Shown here: positions 36,184 through 44,204 of the stretch, one piece after another
How positions within the stretch are numbered: the first letter of the stretch is position 1
Layout: each line of letters begins with the position of its first letter
Source of the DNA: Candidatus Opimibacter skivensis
Lineage (GTDB): Bacteria; Bacteroidota; Bacteroidia; Chitinophagales; Saprospiraceae
Direction: 5' to 3'
DNA: 64,000 nucleotides
Assembly (NCBI GenBank): GCA_016721905.1
Contig: JADKHH010000027.1
Span: 112,344 to 176,343, forward strand
Position numbers and translations under genes: made by a program
Notes under the pieces: generated by a model
What the model saw: only the letters and a program-made list of their open reading frames with translations
What the model was told of the DNA's origin: nothing
Database searches by the model: none

Positions 36184-37527
36184 TTATTGTTTTATGATGA
36201 TACCTCTAACACTATCCAGGTCTGATTTCAGTACTTCAGGGTTAGTACCATCCAGATTAGCTCTTGATAGTTGACCTGAATCACGACCTGACCAGTATAG
36301 CTTACTATCCGTGTGATCGATTGCCATGCCATAGATCCTGGTGCCATTGGCATCAATGACTTCCTGGCCGGTTCCATCCAGATTGGCACGGATCAATGTG
36401 GCTGAATTCTGATCATCAAAGTAGATTTTGTTATTGACCTCGTCCACGAGCACTCCGTACCCATATACTCCTGCTACAACAACGACCGGGTTGGTGCCAT
36501 CCAGATTGGCCATATATAGGTTTTCGAAATTCACTTCGTAGAAATACATCTTTCCATTATCCAGATCGAGTGCAATAGCACGCATCAGGCCATCGGTGAT
36601 ATTGACGATCCCGATCTCCTGGGATGAACCATCCAGATTTGCACGTGAGACATTGCCGATATCATCTACCCAATAGATTTTCCCAGCATCGGTGTCGAGC
36701 GCAATGCCATATGGATCCGTCAAACCGGTCACGATTGCTTCTAATCCGCTACCATCACTGTTCATACGCCAGATTTTCCCTTCTGGTACTACTTCAAAAT
36801 CACTGAAATAGATTTTGTCAGCAGCTGCATCATAGGCTAGTCCTGCCCCGCCCCTTCCGGTGAGATCAAGTACATCTGATACGGTACCACTGCCATCAAG
36901 CGCAAGCTTTCTGATCAATGCAGCATTATATTCAATGTAGAATAGTTCTTTAACGTCAGCTCCCTGGTTGACAGTAACGGTTTTGGTTGACACGCCTTGA
37001 CCTCCTGCACCATTCGCTTTGAGTGTCACTGTGTAGGTACCTCCCGCAGCATAGGTAAAGGTTGGATTCTCATCCGTTGAAGTTGTATTTCCTGGATCTC
37101 CAAAAGACCATTCGTAGGAAGTAGCCCCTTTAGAATCATTAGCAAACTGGACTGGTACTCCGCTGACTGCATTAGCTTCATCTACCACGGTGAATGAGGT
37201 AAATGGCAACACCCTGATGTTTTTTGTAAATAGCTCAGTGCCCCCTGAGCCTGTAGCTGACAAGGTGACTACAAATACATTGGAAGTAGCATACGCCTTT
37301 TGTGGAGAAGTTTCTGTGGATGAATTCCCATCGCCAAAACTCCAGACAAATGCCGTTGCATTGGCAGATGTGTTAGTAAACTGTATGACTTCATCCACTG
37401 CCACTGTATCCTTACTGACTGTAAATCCGGCACTCGGGCTTGGTTCCGGATCGTCTTCCTTTTTACAGGCACTGATGAGCACCAGCACAGATAGCATGGC
37501 GAAGTAAAAAAATTGTTTTGTTTTCAT
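36184..37527 (-). CDS. Surface lipoprotein with two PKD domains and YWTD-type beta-propeller
   Basis: A 447-residue lipoprotein (lipobox LISAC, then KKEDD). Two PKD domains (AFVWSFGDGNSSTETSP and SYEWSFGDPGNTTSTDENPTF) precede a YWTD-type propeller with blades such as KIYFSDFEVVPEGKIWRMNSDGSG, KIYWVDDIGNVSRANLDGSS, KIYFDDQNSATLIRANLDGTG and KLYWSGRDSGQLSRANLDGTN. It resembles the next gene in the operon (one extra PKD), suggesting duplication. It follows susD by 27 bp. A ligand-capturing role for the SusC/D transporter is inference from position. Confidence 0.87.
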   Translation of the reverse strand: MKTKQFFYFAMLSVLVLISACKKEDDPEPSPSAGFTVSKDTVAVDEVIQFTNTSANATAFVWSFGDGNSSTETSPQKAYATSNVFVVTLSATGSGGTELFTKNIRVLPFTSFTVVDEANAVSGVPVQFANDSKGATSYEWSFGDPGNTTSTDENPTFTYAAGGTYTVTLKANGAGGQGVSTKTVTVNQGADVKELFYIEYNAALIRKLALDGSGTVSDVLDLTGRGGAGLAYDAAADKIYFSDFEVVPEGKIWRMNSDGSGLEAIVTGLTDPYGIALDTDAGKIYWVDDIGNVSRANLDGSSQEIGIVNITDGLMRAIALDLDNGKMYFYEVNFENLYMANLDGTNPVVVVAGVYGYGVLVDEVNNKIYFDDQNSATLIRANLDGTGQEVIDANGTRIYGMAIDHTDSKLYWSGRDSGQLSRANLDGTNPEVLKSDLDSVRGIIIKQ

Positions 37528-37554
37528 AAGTTAAGAATTAAGGTTTATCTGATT

Positions 37555-38880
37555 TTAATAACCGGGATTCTGATTCATCCCCGGGTTTGTATTTGTGAGC
37601 AATTCACTCAATGGAATAGGGAATAGCGTCTGATTGATGGAGTTTACGGTGGGTAGCACATCGACCGCTCTTCCTGTCCTGACCAGATCAAACCAACGAT
37701 GCCCTTCAAACGCGAATTCAAGCCGCCTTTCATTTTCGATGGCCGTCAATAAATCAGCATAGGTTGAAGCGGGAGTATTTCCAAGTCCTGCACGTTGGCG
37801 GACCTGGTTGATATCATCCCTGATCGTCAGAATGTTTCCTTCCAGGTGGGTATTGGCTTCTGCCCGGATGAGGTACATCTCAGCATACCGAATCACCATA
37901 AAATTGTCAGCTCCGGTAGCGAGGTCATCATACTTAATGACGTAGGGAGATGTCCCGGAGTATGCATAGGTAGCCGCTAAGCGATCATCGTTGGATGCAT
38001 AGCTCGCGACCAGTTCAGGTGCAGGCGCAACTTCTCCTCTTCCATTTTCGGCAAGCGGAAAATTATACTCAGCGATACGGTTACGATCGAGTGCGGTATA
38101 ATCTATTTCAAAAATAGATTCACTGTTTTGCTCACTTGCAAATATCGCATCATACGAAGGGAGTAATGAATAGGTGCCGCTGCTGATCACCTTAAAGGCT
38201 GAGGCAGCAGCATTGGTATAATCCTTTTTGTAGAGATACACCCGCGCCAGCAATGCGTCTGCTGCAAGACCGGAAGCTCTGATCTTACTGCCGCTGGCAG
38301 GTAGGTTTTCGGAAGCAAACCTCAGGTCAGCAATAATCTGATCGAATACGACATCCACATTGTCTCGCGCAACATTGATATCTGTGAGACCAATTGTAGG
38401 GACCGTCTTAACGGGTATCGCTCCGAAATAATTAAGCAGATTGAAATGATGAAGCGCGCGGATAAAATATAACTCTGCGAGTGCTTCAGTGGCTTGAGCT
38501 TCCGTCAGACCAGGTATGGCAGGCACTTTAGAAATGACATTATTCGCTACGTTGATGCCATCATAGATCGAACTCCAGATACCATCAACAGAAGTATTTT
38601 CGGGAAGTATCACATTGTTATCTACTTCTGCATAGGCTACCGCGGTCGCATTGTCAGGGTGAATTAAATTATCAGCAGCCAGGTCAGCAAAAATGCTGTA
38701 CGTCCTGCCATAGTAACTAAGGCTCTGGAATGAAGAATAAGCTCCCAAAATGCCGCGCTCGAGATCAGCGGCATTTTTAAATGCCTCACTGGCCGGAATA
38801 GAATTGTAAGGCTCGACGTCTAAAACATCACATGAAATAAAGGCCGTCAATAGAACCGTATAGAGGATGAACTTTTTCAT
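37555..38880 (-). CDS. SusD/RagB family nutrient-binding lipoprotein
   Basis: A 441-residue surface lipoprotein (lipobox AFISC, Cys17). It has the SusD start LDVEPYNSIPASEAFKNAADLERGILGAYSSFQ, the TPR-like helical body (ALAELYFIRALHHFNLLNYFGAIPVK) and the C-terminal RLEFAFEGHRWFDLVRTGRAVDVLP with the expected PIPLSELLTNTNPGMNQNPGY end. SusD forms the lid over the SusC channel. Only one base separates it from susC. Confidence 0.97.
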   Translation of the reverse strand: MKKFILYTVLLTAFISCDVLDVEPYNSIPASEAFKNAADLERGILGAYSSFQSLSYYGRTYSIFADLAADNLIHPDNATAVAYAEVDNNVILPENTSVDGIWSSIYDGINVANNVISKVPAIPGLTEAQATEALAELYFIRALHHFNLLNYFGAIPVKTVPTIGLTDINVARDNVDVVFDQIIADLRFASENLPASGSKIRASGLAADALLARVYLYKKDYTNAAASAFKVISSGTYSLLPSYDAIFASEQNSESIFEIDYTALDRNRIAEYNFPLAENGRGEVAPAPELVASYASNDDRLAATYAYSGTSPYVIKYDDLATGADNFMVIRYAEMYLIRAEANTHLEGNILTIRDDINQVRQRAGLGNTPASTYADLLTAIENERRLEFAFEGHRWFDLVRTGRAVDVLPTVNSINQTLFPIPLSELLTNTNPGMNQNPGY

Positions 38881-38881
38881 A

Positions 38882-41800
38882 TTAAAAGGTCAGGTTAAGG
38901 CCAAAAGAATAAATTCTCGCCTGAGGGAAGGTGAAGAAATCTGTTCCGATAACAGCATTATCATTACCACGGTAATTGACTTCAGGATCAAGTCCTGAAT
39001 ATTTAGTGAGGGTAAACAGATTCTGTCCCGTAAAATAAACCCTGAATCCAGAAATGGAATTCTTCATCCTTTCTCCAATATGGAAATTATATCCAAGGGT
39101 CAGATTCTTTAACCGGAGATACGAGCCATCTTCAATAAACCGCGATGAAACCCTGACGTTAGAGGCAGCCTGCTCCGGATCATTTGTAGCGGCCGGAATA
39201 TTGGTGATATCACCTGGTTGTTGCCACCTGTCATTGATCACCGCAAGCTGATTGTCACCACCCTGCAATGATTCGAGGAAGAGTCTGGAACCATTAAACA
39301 CATCATTACCCTGTGAGCCCTGGAAGAAAATATTCAGGTCAAATCCTTTATAGGTAAAGATGTTGGTAAATCCATAGATAAAATCTGGGTGCGGATTACC
39401 GACTTTGGTACGATCGGCAGTGGTTATTCTTCCATCAAAGTTCTTATCCGCAAAAACAACAGCTCCTGTTGATGGATCAACACCCAGCCATTCATAGCTA
39501 TAAAAAATGCCTATTGGCTCTCCTTCTTCAATACGATTGCTTCCGCGGCCAAGGTCATCAATAGGCTGGTCATTATACAGCTCAATGACTTTATTCCTGT
39601 TGACCGAAAAGTTTAACATTGTCTGCCAGCGTAATGCTGAACTCTTAAGGTTATCGGTCGTCAATGAAAGTTCGACACCCTGATTTTCCACTTGCCCTAC
39701 ATTTTCGGTTATTGTTGCAAACCCCGATGACGTGGGCAATGGCCTGTCCAGTAAAAGGTCTTTCGTTTGCTTGTTATAATAATCAGCAGTGATCAAGACT
39801 CTGTCGTTAAATAAGCCCAGATCAATCCCTACGTCAAACTGGGTTGTTGTCTCCCACTTCAAGTCAGGGTTTGGAATATTAGCGGGATAGATGCCAGGTT
39901 GATCTGCATAAGAAGTATTGCCATACACCTCCGCGTATAAGAACGCAGGGATATCATCATTTCCAGTCAGGCCGTAACTAGCCCTGATCTTGAGTTCAGA
40001 AATAGAACCAACATTAAAGAAACCTTCTTCAGAAATACGCCATCCTGCAGAAGCAGCAGGGAAAAATCCATTGCGGTTGTTTTCACTGAAATTGGATGAC
40101 CCGTCAAGCCTTCCTGAAACAGAAAAGAGATAGGTATTTCGGATGGTATAATTACCCCTGAAAATCCAGGACCTGAGGCCCCTGTCAAATGCATCCGTGC
40201 TGGCAGAAACGATCGTCGATGCTGAATTAATGTACTCCAGGGAAGGATCCGCAAAATCCTGGGCTCTGATAAATGAACTGCGCGCCTGGTATTTTTCGAA
40301 ACTATACCCTGCCTGTAATTCGATCATCTGTTGGTTGAAATCCCTGTGATATTTCAGGAAATTGTTCGACACCAGGTTGGAGACATTGGAGTAGGTCTCA
40401 AATCCCAATCCATTAAACTTTGCGCCCTGCACAGTTTTGATAGATTCGTAGGCATGTTCCCTGAAATCGAGGAAGTCAATACCCCATTTGGTATTGAAAG
40501 TGAGCCCCGGCAGAATAGTATAGTCAGCATATACATTTCCCAAAAGCCTGTATGAAAAATTTTCGTTGATCGCTTCGTTTGCAATCGAGACGGCATTGGA
40601 ATAAGGGCCCTCCTGATTATAGCTGCCATCCTCATTATAAACCGGAAAGATTGCCGGTGTTGAAATTCCGTTTGGCAGCGGACCATGAAGTGATTGGTCG
40701 CCCTCTACCCTGTTCGTTTTCGCATAGGACAAACCTATGCTTGTACCTATTGTGAGTTTTTCTGAGTAATGATGATCTACGTTGACCCGGCCATTGAGCC
40801 TTTTATAGTCCGTTCCGATCACGATGCCTTCCTGTGTGAAGTAATTTCCGCTGATGAAGAAAGTGGTCTTCTCATTACCCCCTAAGGTGGACAATTCATA
40901 TTCCTGCATAGGTGCCGACCTGAAAATCACGTCTTGCCAATCCACATCTATCGTATTGTCAGCAATTTCTTCCGGAGAAAAAACCTCAGCATTTGCCAGG
41001 TCATTGCGGTACACTTTCCAGTCATGGGCATTGAGCATATCAAGTCTCTTCCAGGTCTCCTGGACTCCATAGGATGCGTTGAATCGGGTGACCGCTTTAG
41101 CGCCTGATCCGCGCTTGGTCGTGATGAGTATGACACCATTAGAAGCCCTGGCACCATAGATAGAAGCTGCCGATGCATCTTTCAGTACACTGATAGATTC
41201 TATATCAGAAGGACTGAGATCTGTAAGCGCATTGATACCCTGACCTTCATAACCTATCTGTGCGTAATCACCGGTGGTCACGGGTATCCCGTCAATGACA
41301 TATAAAGGTTGGCTGGACCCTCCAATAGAACTTACCCCGCGGATTCTCACAGACATTTCACCTCCCGGTGTCCCTGAATTCTGGGTCACCTGCACTCCGG
41401 TAGCCTGTCCTTGCAACAGACCATCAATACCTGAAACAGGGATGTCCTTCAATGTCTCTCCATCCACCACCCCGATAGAACCGGTCAGCAATTTTCTTTG
41501 CTCCACACCGTATCCGACCACTACTACTTCGGAGAGAGCGTTTACATCTGGCTGGAGTACAATGTTAATGACGGACTGACCACTGATGTCAACAACCTGA
41601 CGGAGATATCCGAGATAGGAATATTCAAGAAAGGCTGTCGAAGCAGGGACAGTTATAGTATACGAGCCAACTTCATTTGAAATCGTTCCAATATTGGTAC
41701 CGGTACCCGTGATCCCCGCACCCGGCAAGGTGTTGCCATCAGGGTCAGTGATGATGCCGGTGATTAAAATATCCTGAACGCCCTGGGCAGAAATCCATCC

Positions 41801-41908
41801 AATACCCACATCAGGTGTCAGCTGGAGCAGGCACACCAGGCTAAGGATGCGGCAGAAACGGCGATGTCCTGTAATAACCGGAGAAAACAAGTCTTTTCGT
41901 TTGTTCAT
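38882..41908 (-). CDS. SusC/RagA family TonB-dependent outer membrane transporter
   Basis: A 1008-residue transporter. After the signal there is a carboxypeptidase-regulatory-like domain (ILITGIITDPDGNTLPGAGI), then a TonB-box-like region (SEVVVVGYGVEQRKLLTGSIG), the plug domain with the RagA signature (VRIRGVSSIGGSSQPLYVIDGIPV; ASAASIYGARASNGVILITTK) and a 22-strand-type barrel ending in FSFGLNLTF-like residues. With SusD it imports oligosaccharides or peptides using TonB energy. The operon has no glycoside hydrolase and no sigma/anti-sigma pair next to it, so the substrate is open. Confidence 0.96.
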   Translation of the reverse strand: MNKRKDLFSPVITGHRRFCRILSLVCLLQLTPDVGIGWISAQGVQDILITGIITDPDGNTLPGAGITGTGTNIGTISNEVGSYTITVPASTAFLEYSYLGYLRQVVDISGQSVINIVLQPDVNALSEVVVVGYGVEQRKLLTGSIGVVDGETLKDIPVSGIDGLLQGQATGVQVTQNSGTPGGEMSVRIRGVSSIGGSSQPLYVIDGIPVTTGDYAQIGYEGQGINALTDLSPSDIESISVLKDASAASIYGARASNGVILITTKRGSGAKAVTRFNASYGVQETWKRLDMLNAHDWKVYRNDLANAEVFSPEEIADNTIDVDWQDVIFRSAPMQEYELSTLGGNEKTTFFISGNYFTQEGIVIGTDYKRLNGRVNVDHHYSEKLTIGTSIGLSYAKTNRVEGDQSLHGPLPNGISTPAIFPVYNEDGSYNQEGPYSNAVSIANEAINENFSYRLLGNVYADYTILPGLTFNTKWGIDFLDFREHAYESIKTVQGAKFNGLGFETYSNVSNLVSNNFLKYHRDFNQQMIELQAGYSFEKYQARSSFIRAQDFADPSLEYINSASTIVSASTDAFDRGLRSWIFRGNYTIRNTYLFSVSGRLDGSSNFSENNRNGFFPAASAGWRISEEGFFNVGSISELKIRASYGLTGNDDIPAFLYAEVYGNTSYADQPGIYPANIPNPDLKWETTTQFDVGIDLGLFNDRVLITADYYNKQTKDLLLDRPLPTSSGFATITENVGQVENQGVELSLTTDNLKSSALRWQTMLNFSVNRNKVIELYNDQPIDDLGRGSNRIEEGEPIGIFYSYEWLGVDPSTGAVVFADKNFDGRITTADRTKVGNPHPDFIYGFTNIFTYKGFDLNIFFQGSQGNDVFNGSRLFLESLQGGDNQLAVINDRWQQPGDITNIPAATNDPEQAASNVRVSSRFIEDGSYLRLKNLTLGYNFHIGERMKNSISGFRVYFTGQNLFTLTKYSGLDPEVNYRGNDNAVIGTDFFTFPQARIYSFGLNLTF

Positions 41909-41965
41909 ACCTGACTTAAAAAATGAGGAATGATGATATACTTCGTGATCCAGTGGAAAAAGTAT

Positions 41966-41979
41966 GGTTCAGATGAACC
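41966..41979. promoter_or_regulatory. Palindrome upstream of susC (possible operator)
   Basis: GGTTCAGATGAACC has perfect 6 bp arms and lies 58 bp before the susC ATG. On the minus strand a TACTTTTT follows close by and could be a -7 box. A regulator-binding role is inference. Confidence 0.35.
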
Positions 41980-42095
41980 TCTTCCTGATCATGTGATGCA
42001 AGTTTACACTTTTTTTACCAAGTAATCCTATACATGATGAGTATCCAATTTCGACAGCTTAATCTCCAATCCTATATCTCAGAAGTCAGCGGAAA

Positions 42096-42131
42096 TAAAA
42101 AAGCCACAGATATTATCCGTGGCTTTTTTAC
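42096..42131 (-). terminator. Terminator after the SnoaL-like lipoprotein gene
   Basis: AAAAAAGCCAC pairs with GTGGCTTTTTT with a short interior; runs of A and T on both sides let it work in either direction. It serves the minus-strand gene ending at 42188 and shields susC. Confidence 0.8.
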
Positions 42132-42187
42132 GTGGGTTATGTTCTTTTGGTGCCTGACAAAGAACATGCTAATAAAATAATGGAGAC

Positions 42188-42706
42188 CTACTGTGGTGCA
42201 GCAGCCGGAGCGGCAGCGGCGGCAGGAGGTGCATCGCTGTTCCACATATCACGGATAGCGACATACTTGCCATCACGCAATTCAAAGAGGGTCATGTACT
42301 TACCGGTCCGGACTACCTTGCCTTCCTTATCGGTCACCTTTGATGTACCCGTCTCAGTAGCGTAGTTGCCTGCAGCCCATACGCCTGTGGTTGCAAAAGT
42401 AACGGTATGGCCGGCAGTGTCTGCATCCATATCTTTCTTAATCCCAGCCTTGATCGCATCCATTCCCACCCGTGTAGGTTCATTGTCTGCCATACTTTCT
42501 GCATCAGCAGCATAATAGGCAGCTACCCCATCAACATCATTGGCATTTTCAGCAACACCATAAGCGGCTTCCAGTGCCATGATCTGCGCTTTGACAGAAT
42601 CCATATTGATTGCTGCGGCAGCTTCATGTGTCTCACCCGTGGCACACGAGTTGAACATAAATAAGGCGGGCACGAGGAGTGCCCATAAAAAGTTTCGTTG
42701 GTTCAT
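42188..42706 (-). CDS. SnoaL/DUF4440-like lipoprotein
   Basis: A 172-residue lipoprotein (lipobox MFNSC). The mature part follows the NTF2-like fold: helix KAQIMALEAAYGVAENANDVDGVAAYYAADAESMADNEPTRVGMDAIKAGIKKDM, then strands TVTFATTGVWAAGNYATETGTSKV and TGKYMTLFELRDGKYVAIRDMWNSD. This is a DUF4440/SnoaL-like domain, often without assignable activity. The C-terminus is an Ala/Pro tail (DAPPAAAAAPAAAPQ). I chose 42706 as start since it yields the lipoprotein signal. Confidence 0.85.
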   Translation of the reverse strand: MNQRNFLWALLVPALFMFNSCATGETHEAAAAINMDSVKAQIMALEAAYGVAENANDVDGVAAYYAADAESMADNEPTRVGMDAIKAGIKKDMDADTAGHTVTFATTGVWAAGNYATETGTSKVTDKEGKVVRTGKYMTLFELRDGKYVAIRDMWNSDAPPAAAAAPAAAPQ

Positions 42707-42794
42707 AATTGTTTGTTTTAACTTACAATTTAAGCATTTTTTTAATATATAACATTTTTTTATTTGTCTTCGCAGGGGGAGGGTGGGGAATTCG

Positions 42795-43121
42795 TGTTCT
42801 TTTTTTCCGGAAAAAAGAACCAAAAACCTCGTCGCTCTAAAAACTCGCTTAAATATTTCTGCTTTCCTCTAGCCTCCCTATTTGCTTTCTCGCTTTTTCG
42901 CGTTTCATTTTTGTTTCTTGATCTTGATCCCGAACCATGAGTCTTGATTATTTCCTGAAACAAATCATCCGCGCGGCTCGGACAGTTTAGAGCGACAGTC
43001 CATTACCTATTCGAGGTGATTTTTTAAAACGTTTTAGCCTTAATGAGGCCACAGGCCTCATTAAAAAAAAAGACTGTTGGGCGTTGGTTGCACCTGCGCC
43101 CGCGTACGTGGGATCAAAAGG
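42795..43121 (-). repeat. Composite structured repeat, copy 1 (element B at 42831-42996 plus hairpin module D)
   Basis: Read on the minus strand this 327 bp unit aligns end to end with 59826-60153. Order: module D (palindrome AATGAGGCC...GGCCTCATT), a joint with TCGAATAGGTAA, then the 166 bp element B with terminal inverted repeats GTCGCTCTAAA/TTTTAGAGCGAC, then a hairpin GTTCTTTTTTCCGGAAAAAAGAAC. A 67-codon frame crosses element B here, but the other copies have stops in it, so I do not call a gene. The surrounding 42707-43733 has no gene. Confidence 0.85.
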
Positions 43122-43184
43122 AGTGTGCACAAAGTAAAATTCATATAAAACGTTTTTAACGTCAGGTAGCTTCATTATTCAACA

Positions 43185-43260
43185 GGTACCCCCTTTCAGG
43201 GGGCAAAGGGGGGCAAGACGGAGCAACAGATTAATACCTATTCGAAATGATTATTTTGAA
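43185..43260 (-). repeat. Module A copy (GGGGGCAAAGGGGGGCAAG type), reverse orientation
   Basis: Contains CCCCCTTTCAGGGGGCAAAG and TACCTATTCGAAATGATT, the reverse of the unit repeated in tandem at 62232-62577 and present at about 58960-59090. Confidence 0.75.
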
Positions 43261-43373
43261 AGGTACTTGTGAGTAGCAGCGGGGGAGGTTGAGTATAGGC
43301 CGCCCCGGGGTTTCCATGCGTTTGGCTGAGCGTGGCGGAACACAGGGGTGAGGGGGCAGCGTAGGAAACTTAC

Positions 43374-43606
43374 CCGCTCGTCAGGAGACGAGAATATATT
43401 GCATTCAAGTCAAGGAAGATCCCGCCCAACTGGCGGGATGGCGCAGAAGGCACCACTTGAACGAGCATCCTTTTAGAAAAAAAGTAAAATCCGTCTCCAG
43501 ACAATTCACTTCCCACTTTTCATTCCTTGTTGGCTATTCCATATTGATAAAAAGTAAAATTTGTCTCCAGACAATCCCTATGCTCTATGCCCTATGCCCT
43601 ATGCTT
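43374..43606 (-). repeat. Family C palindromic repeat, copy 1, with a loop insertion
   Basis: On the minus strand: GCATAGGG runs, TGTCTGGAGACA-like hairpins twice (each followed by ATTTTACTTTTT), then GCTCGTTCAAGT and GCTCGTC...GACGAGC. The CAAGTCTCCAGACTTG hairpin seen in the other copies is split by about 45 bp that itself carries a TCCCGCC-CAAC-TGGCGGGA hairpin. From 43607 to 43733 I see nothing recognisable. Confidence 0.75.
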
Positions 43607-43733
43607 TTGACACGAATCATCCGCCTCGCTGACATTCCTCATCCAATCCTATAACGATGAACTTGAACTTTATCAAATAAATCACCATCCTGTCCAGGGG
43701 CAGGAAAGATGGTAAACAGTGCATACAGACATC

Positions 43734-44114
43734 ATGGATAAAGACAGATCTGACATCTTATATGCGACCGCAAAGGAACTGCTCGCTGCCGCGGAGCACG
43801 AAGACGAGCGGTCTGCCGAAGATGTTGTGACGCATCTGATCTGTACGAATTCAAGGTTGTCGCTTTCTAATTTTCTTGCTGGCTACTTAATACGCAGGCA
43901 AATACCGGTTCACCATCCAGTGACGCTGGCCCGTCTCCTGGAGCAGTGCAGATCACTGGATGCCCGCTTCGATTCGATTGATCTCACCCCTATTCACTGC
44001 AGGCATGAAGCACATGACAAAGATTACTGTCTCGAAACCACCCAGGTTGATGCCTGTCTCCGGATTGCACAGCAGGCACGGGACATTGTCATGACAGATA
44101 CGCCCGCCTACTGA
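43734..44114 (+). CDS. Hypothetical protein upstream of the FeS flavoprotein/PFOR cluster
   Basis: A 126-residue soluble, mostly helical, acidic protein (DRSDILYATAKELLAAAEHEDERSAEDVVTHLICTNSR...). I do not recognise a family. Four Cys and several His are spread without a clear metal motif (CRSLDARF, IHCRHEAHDKDYC). ATG at 43734 is used; a GTG 15 bases upstream is possible. It lies 90 bp before the FeS flavoprotein gene in the same direction, so it may belong with it, but nothing else ties the two. Confidence 0.6.
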   Translation: MDKDRSDILYATAKELLAAAEHEDERSAEDVVTHLICTNSRLSLSNFLAGYLIRRQIPVHHPVTLARLLEQCRSLDARFDSIDLTPIHCRHEAHDKDYCLETTQVDACLRIAQQARDIVMTDTPAY

Positions 44115-44204
44115 TCATGTTTTCAAATTTAATATGCAACGGACACCACAAACGATACACACTAAAAAAAACACCTGTATTCCTGCAGGTATATACTAAC
44201 GATT

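Noticed and set aside
42760..42963. 67-codon ORF inside repeat element B copy 1 as a small gene
   Set aside because: The same frame in copies 2 and 3 contains stop codons, and the matching residues near its end (SEFLER) simply reflect the conserved inverted repeat. Selection appears to act on structure, not on a protein.
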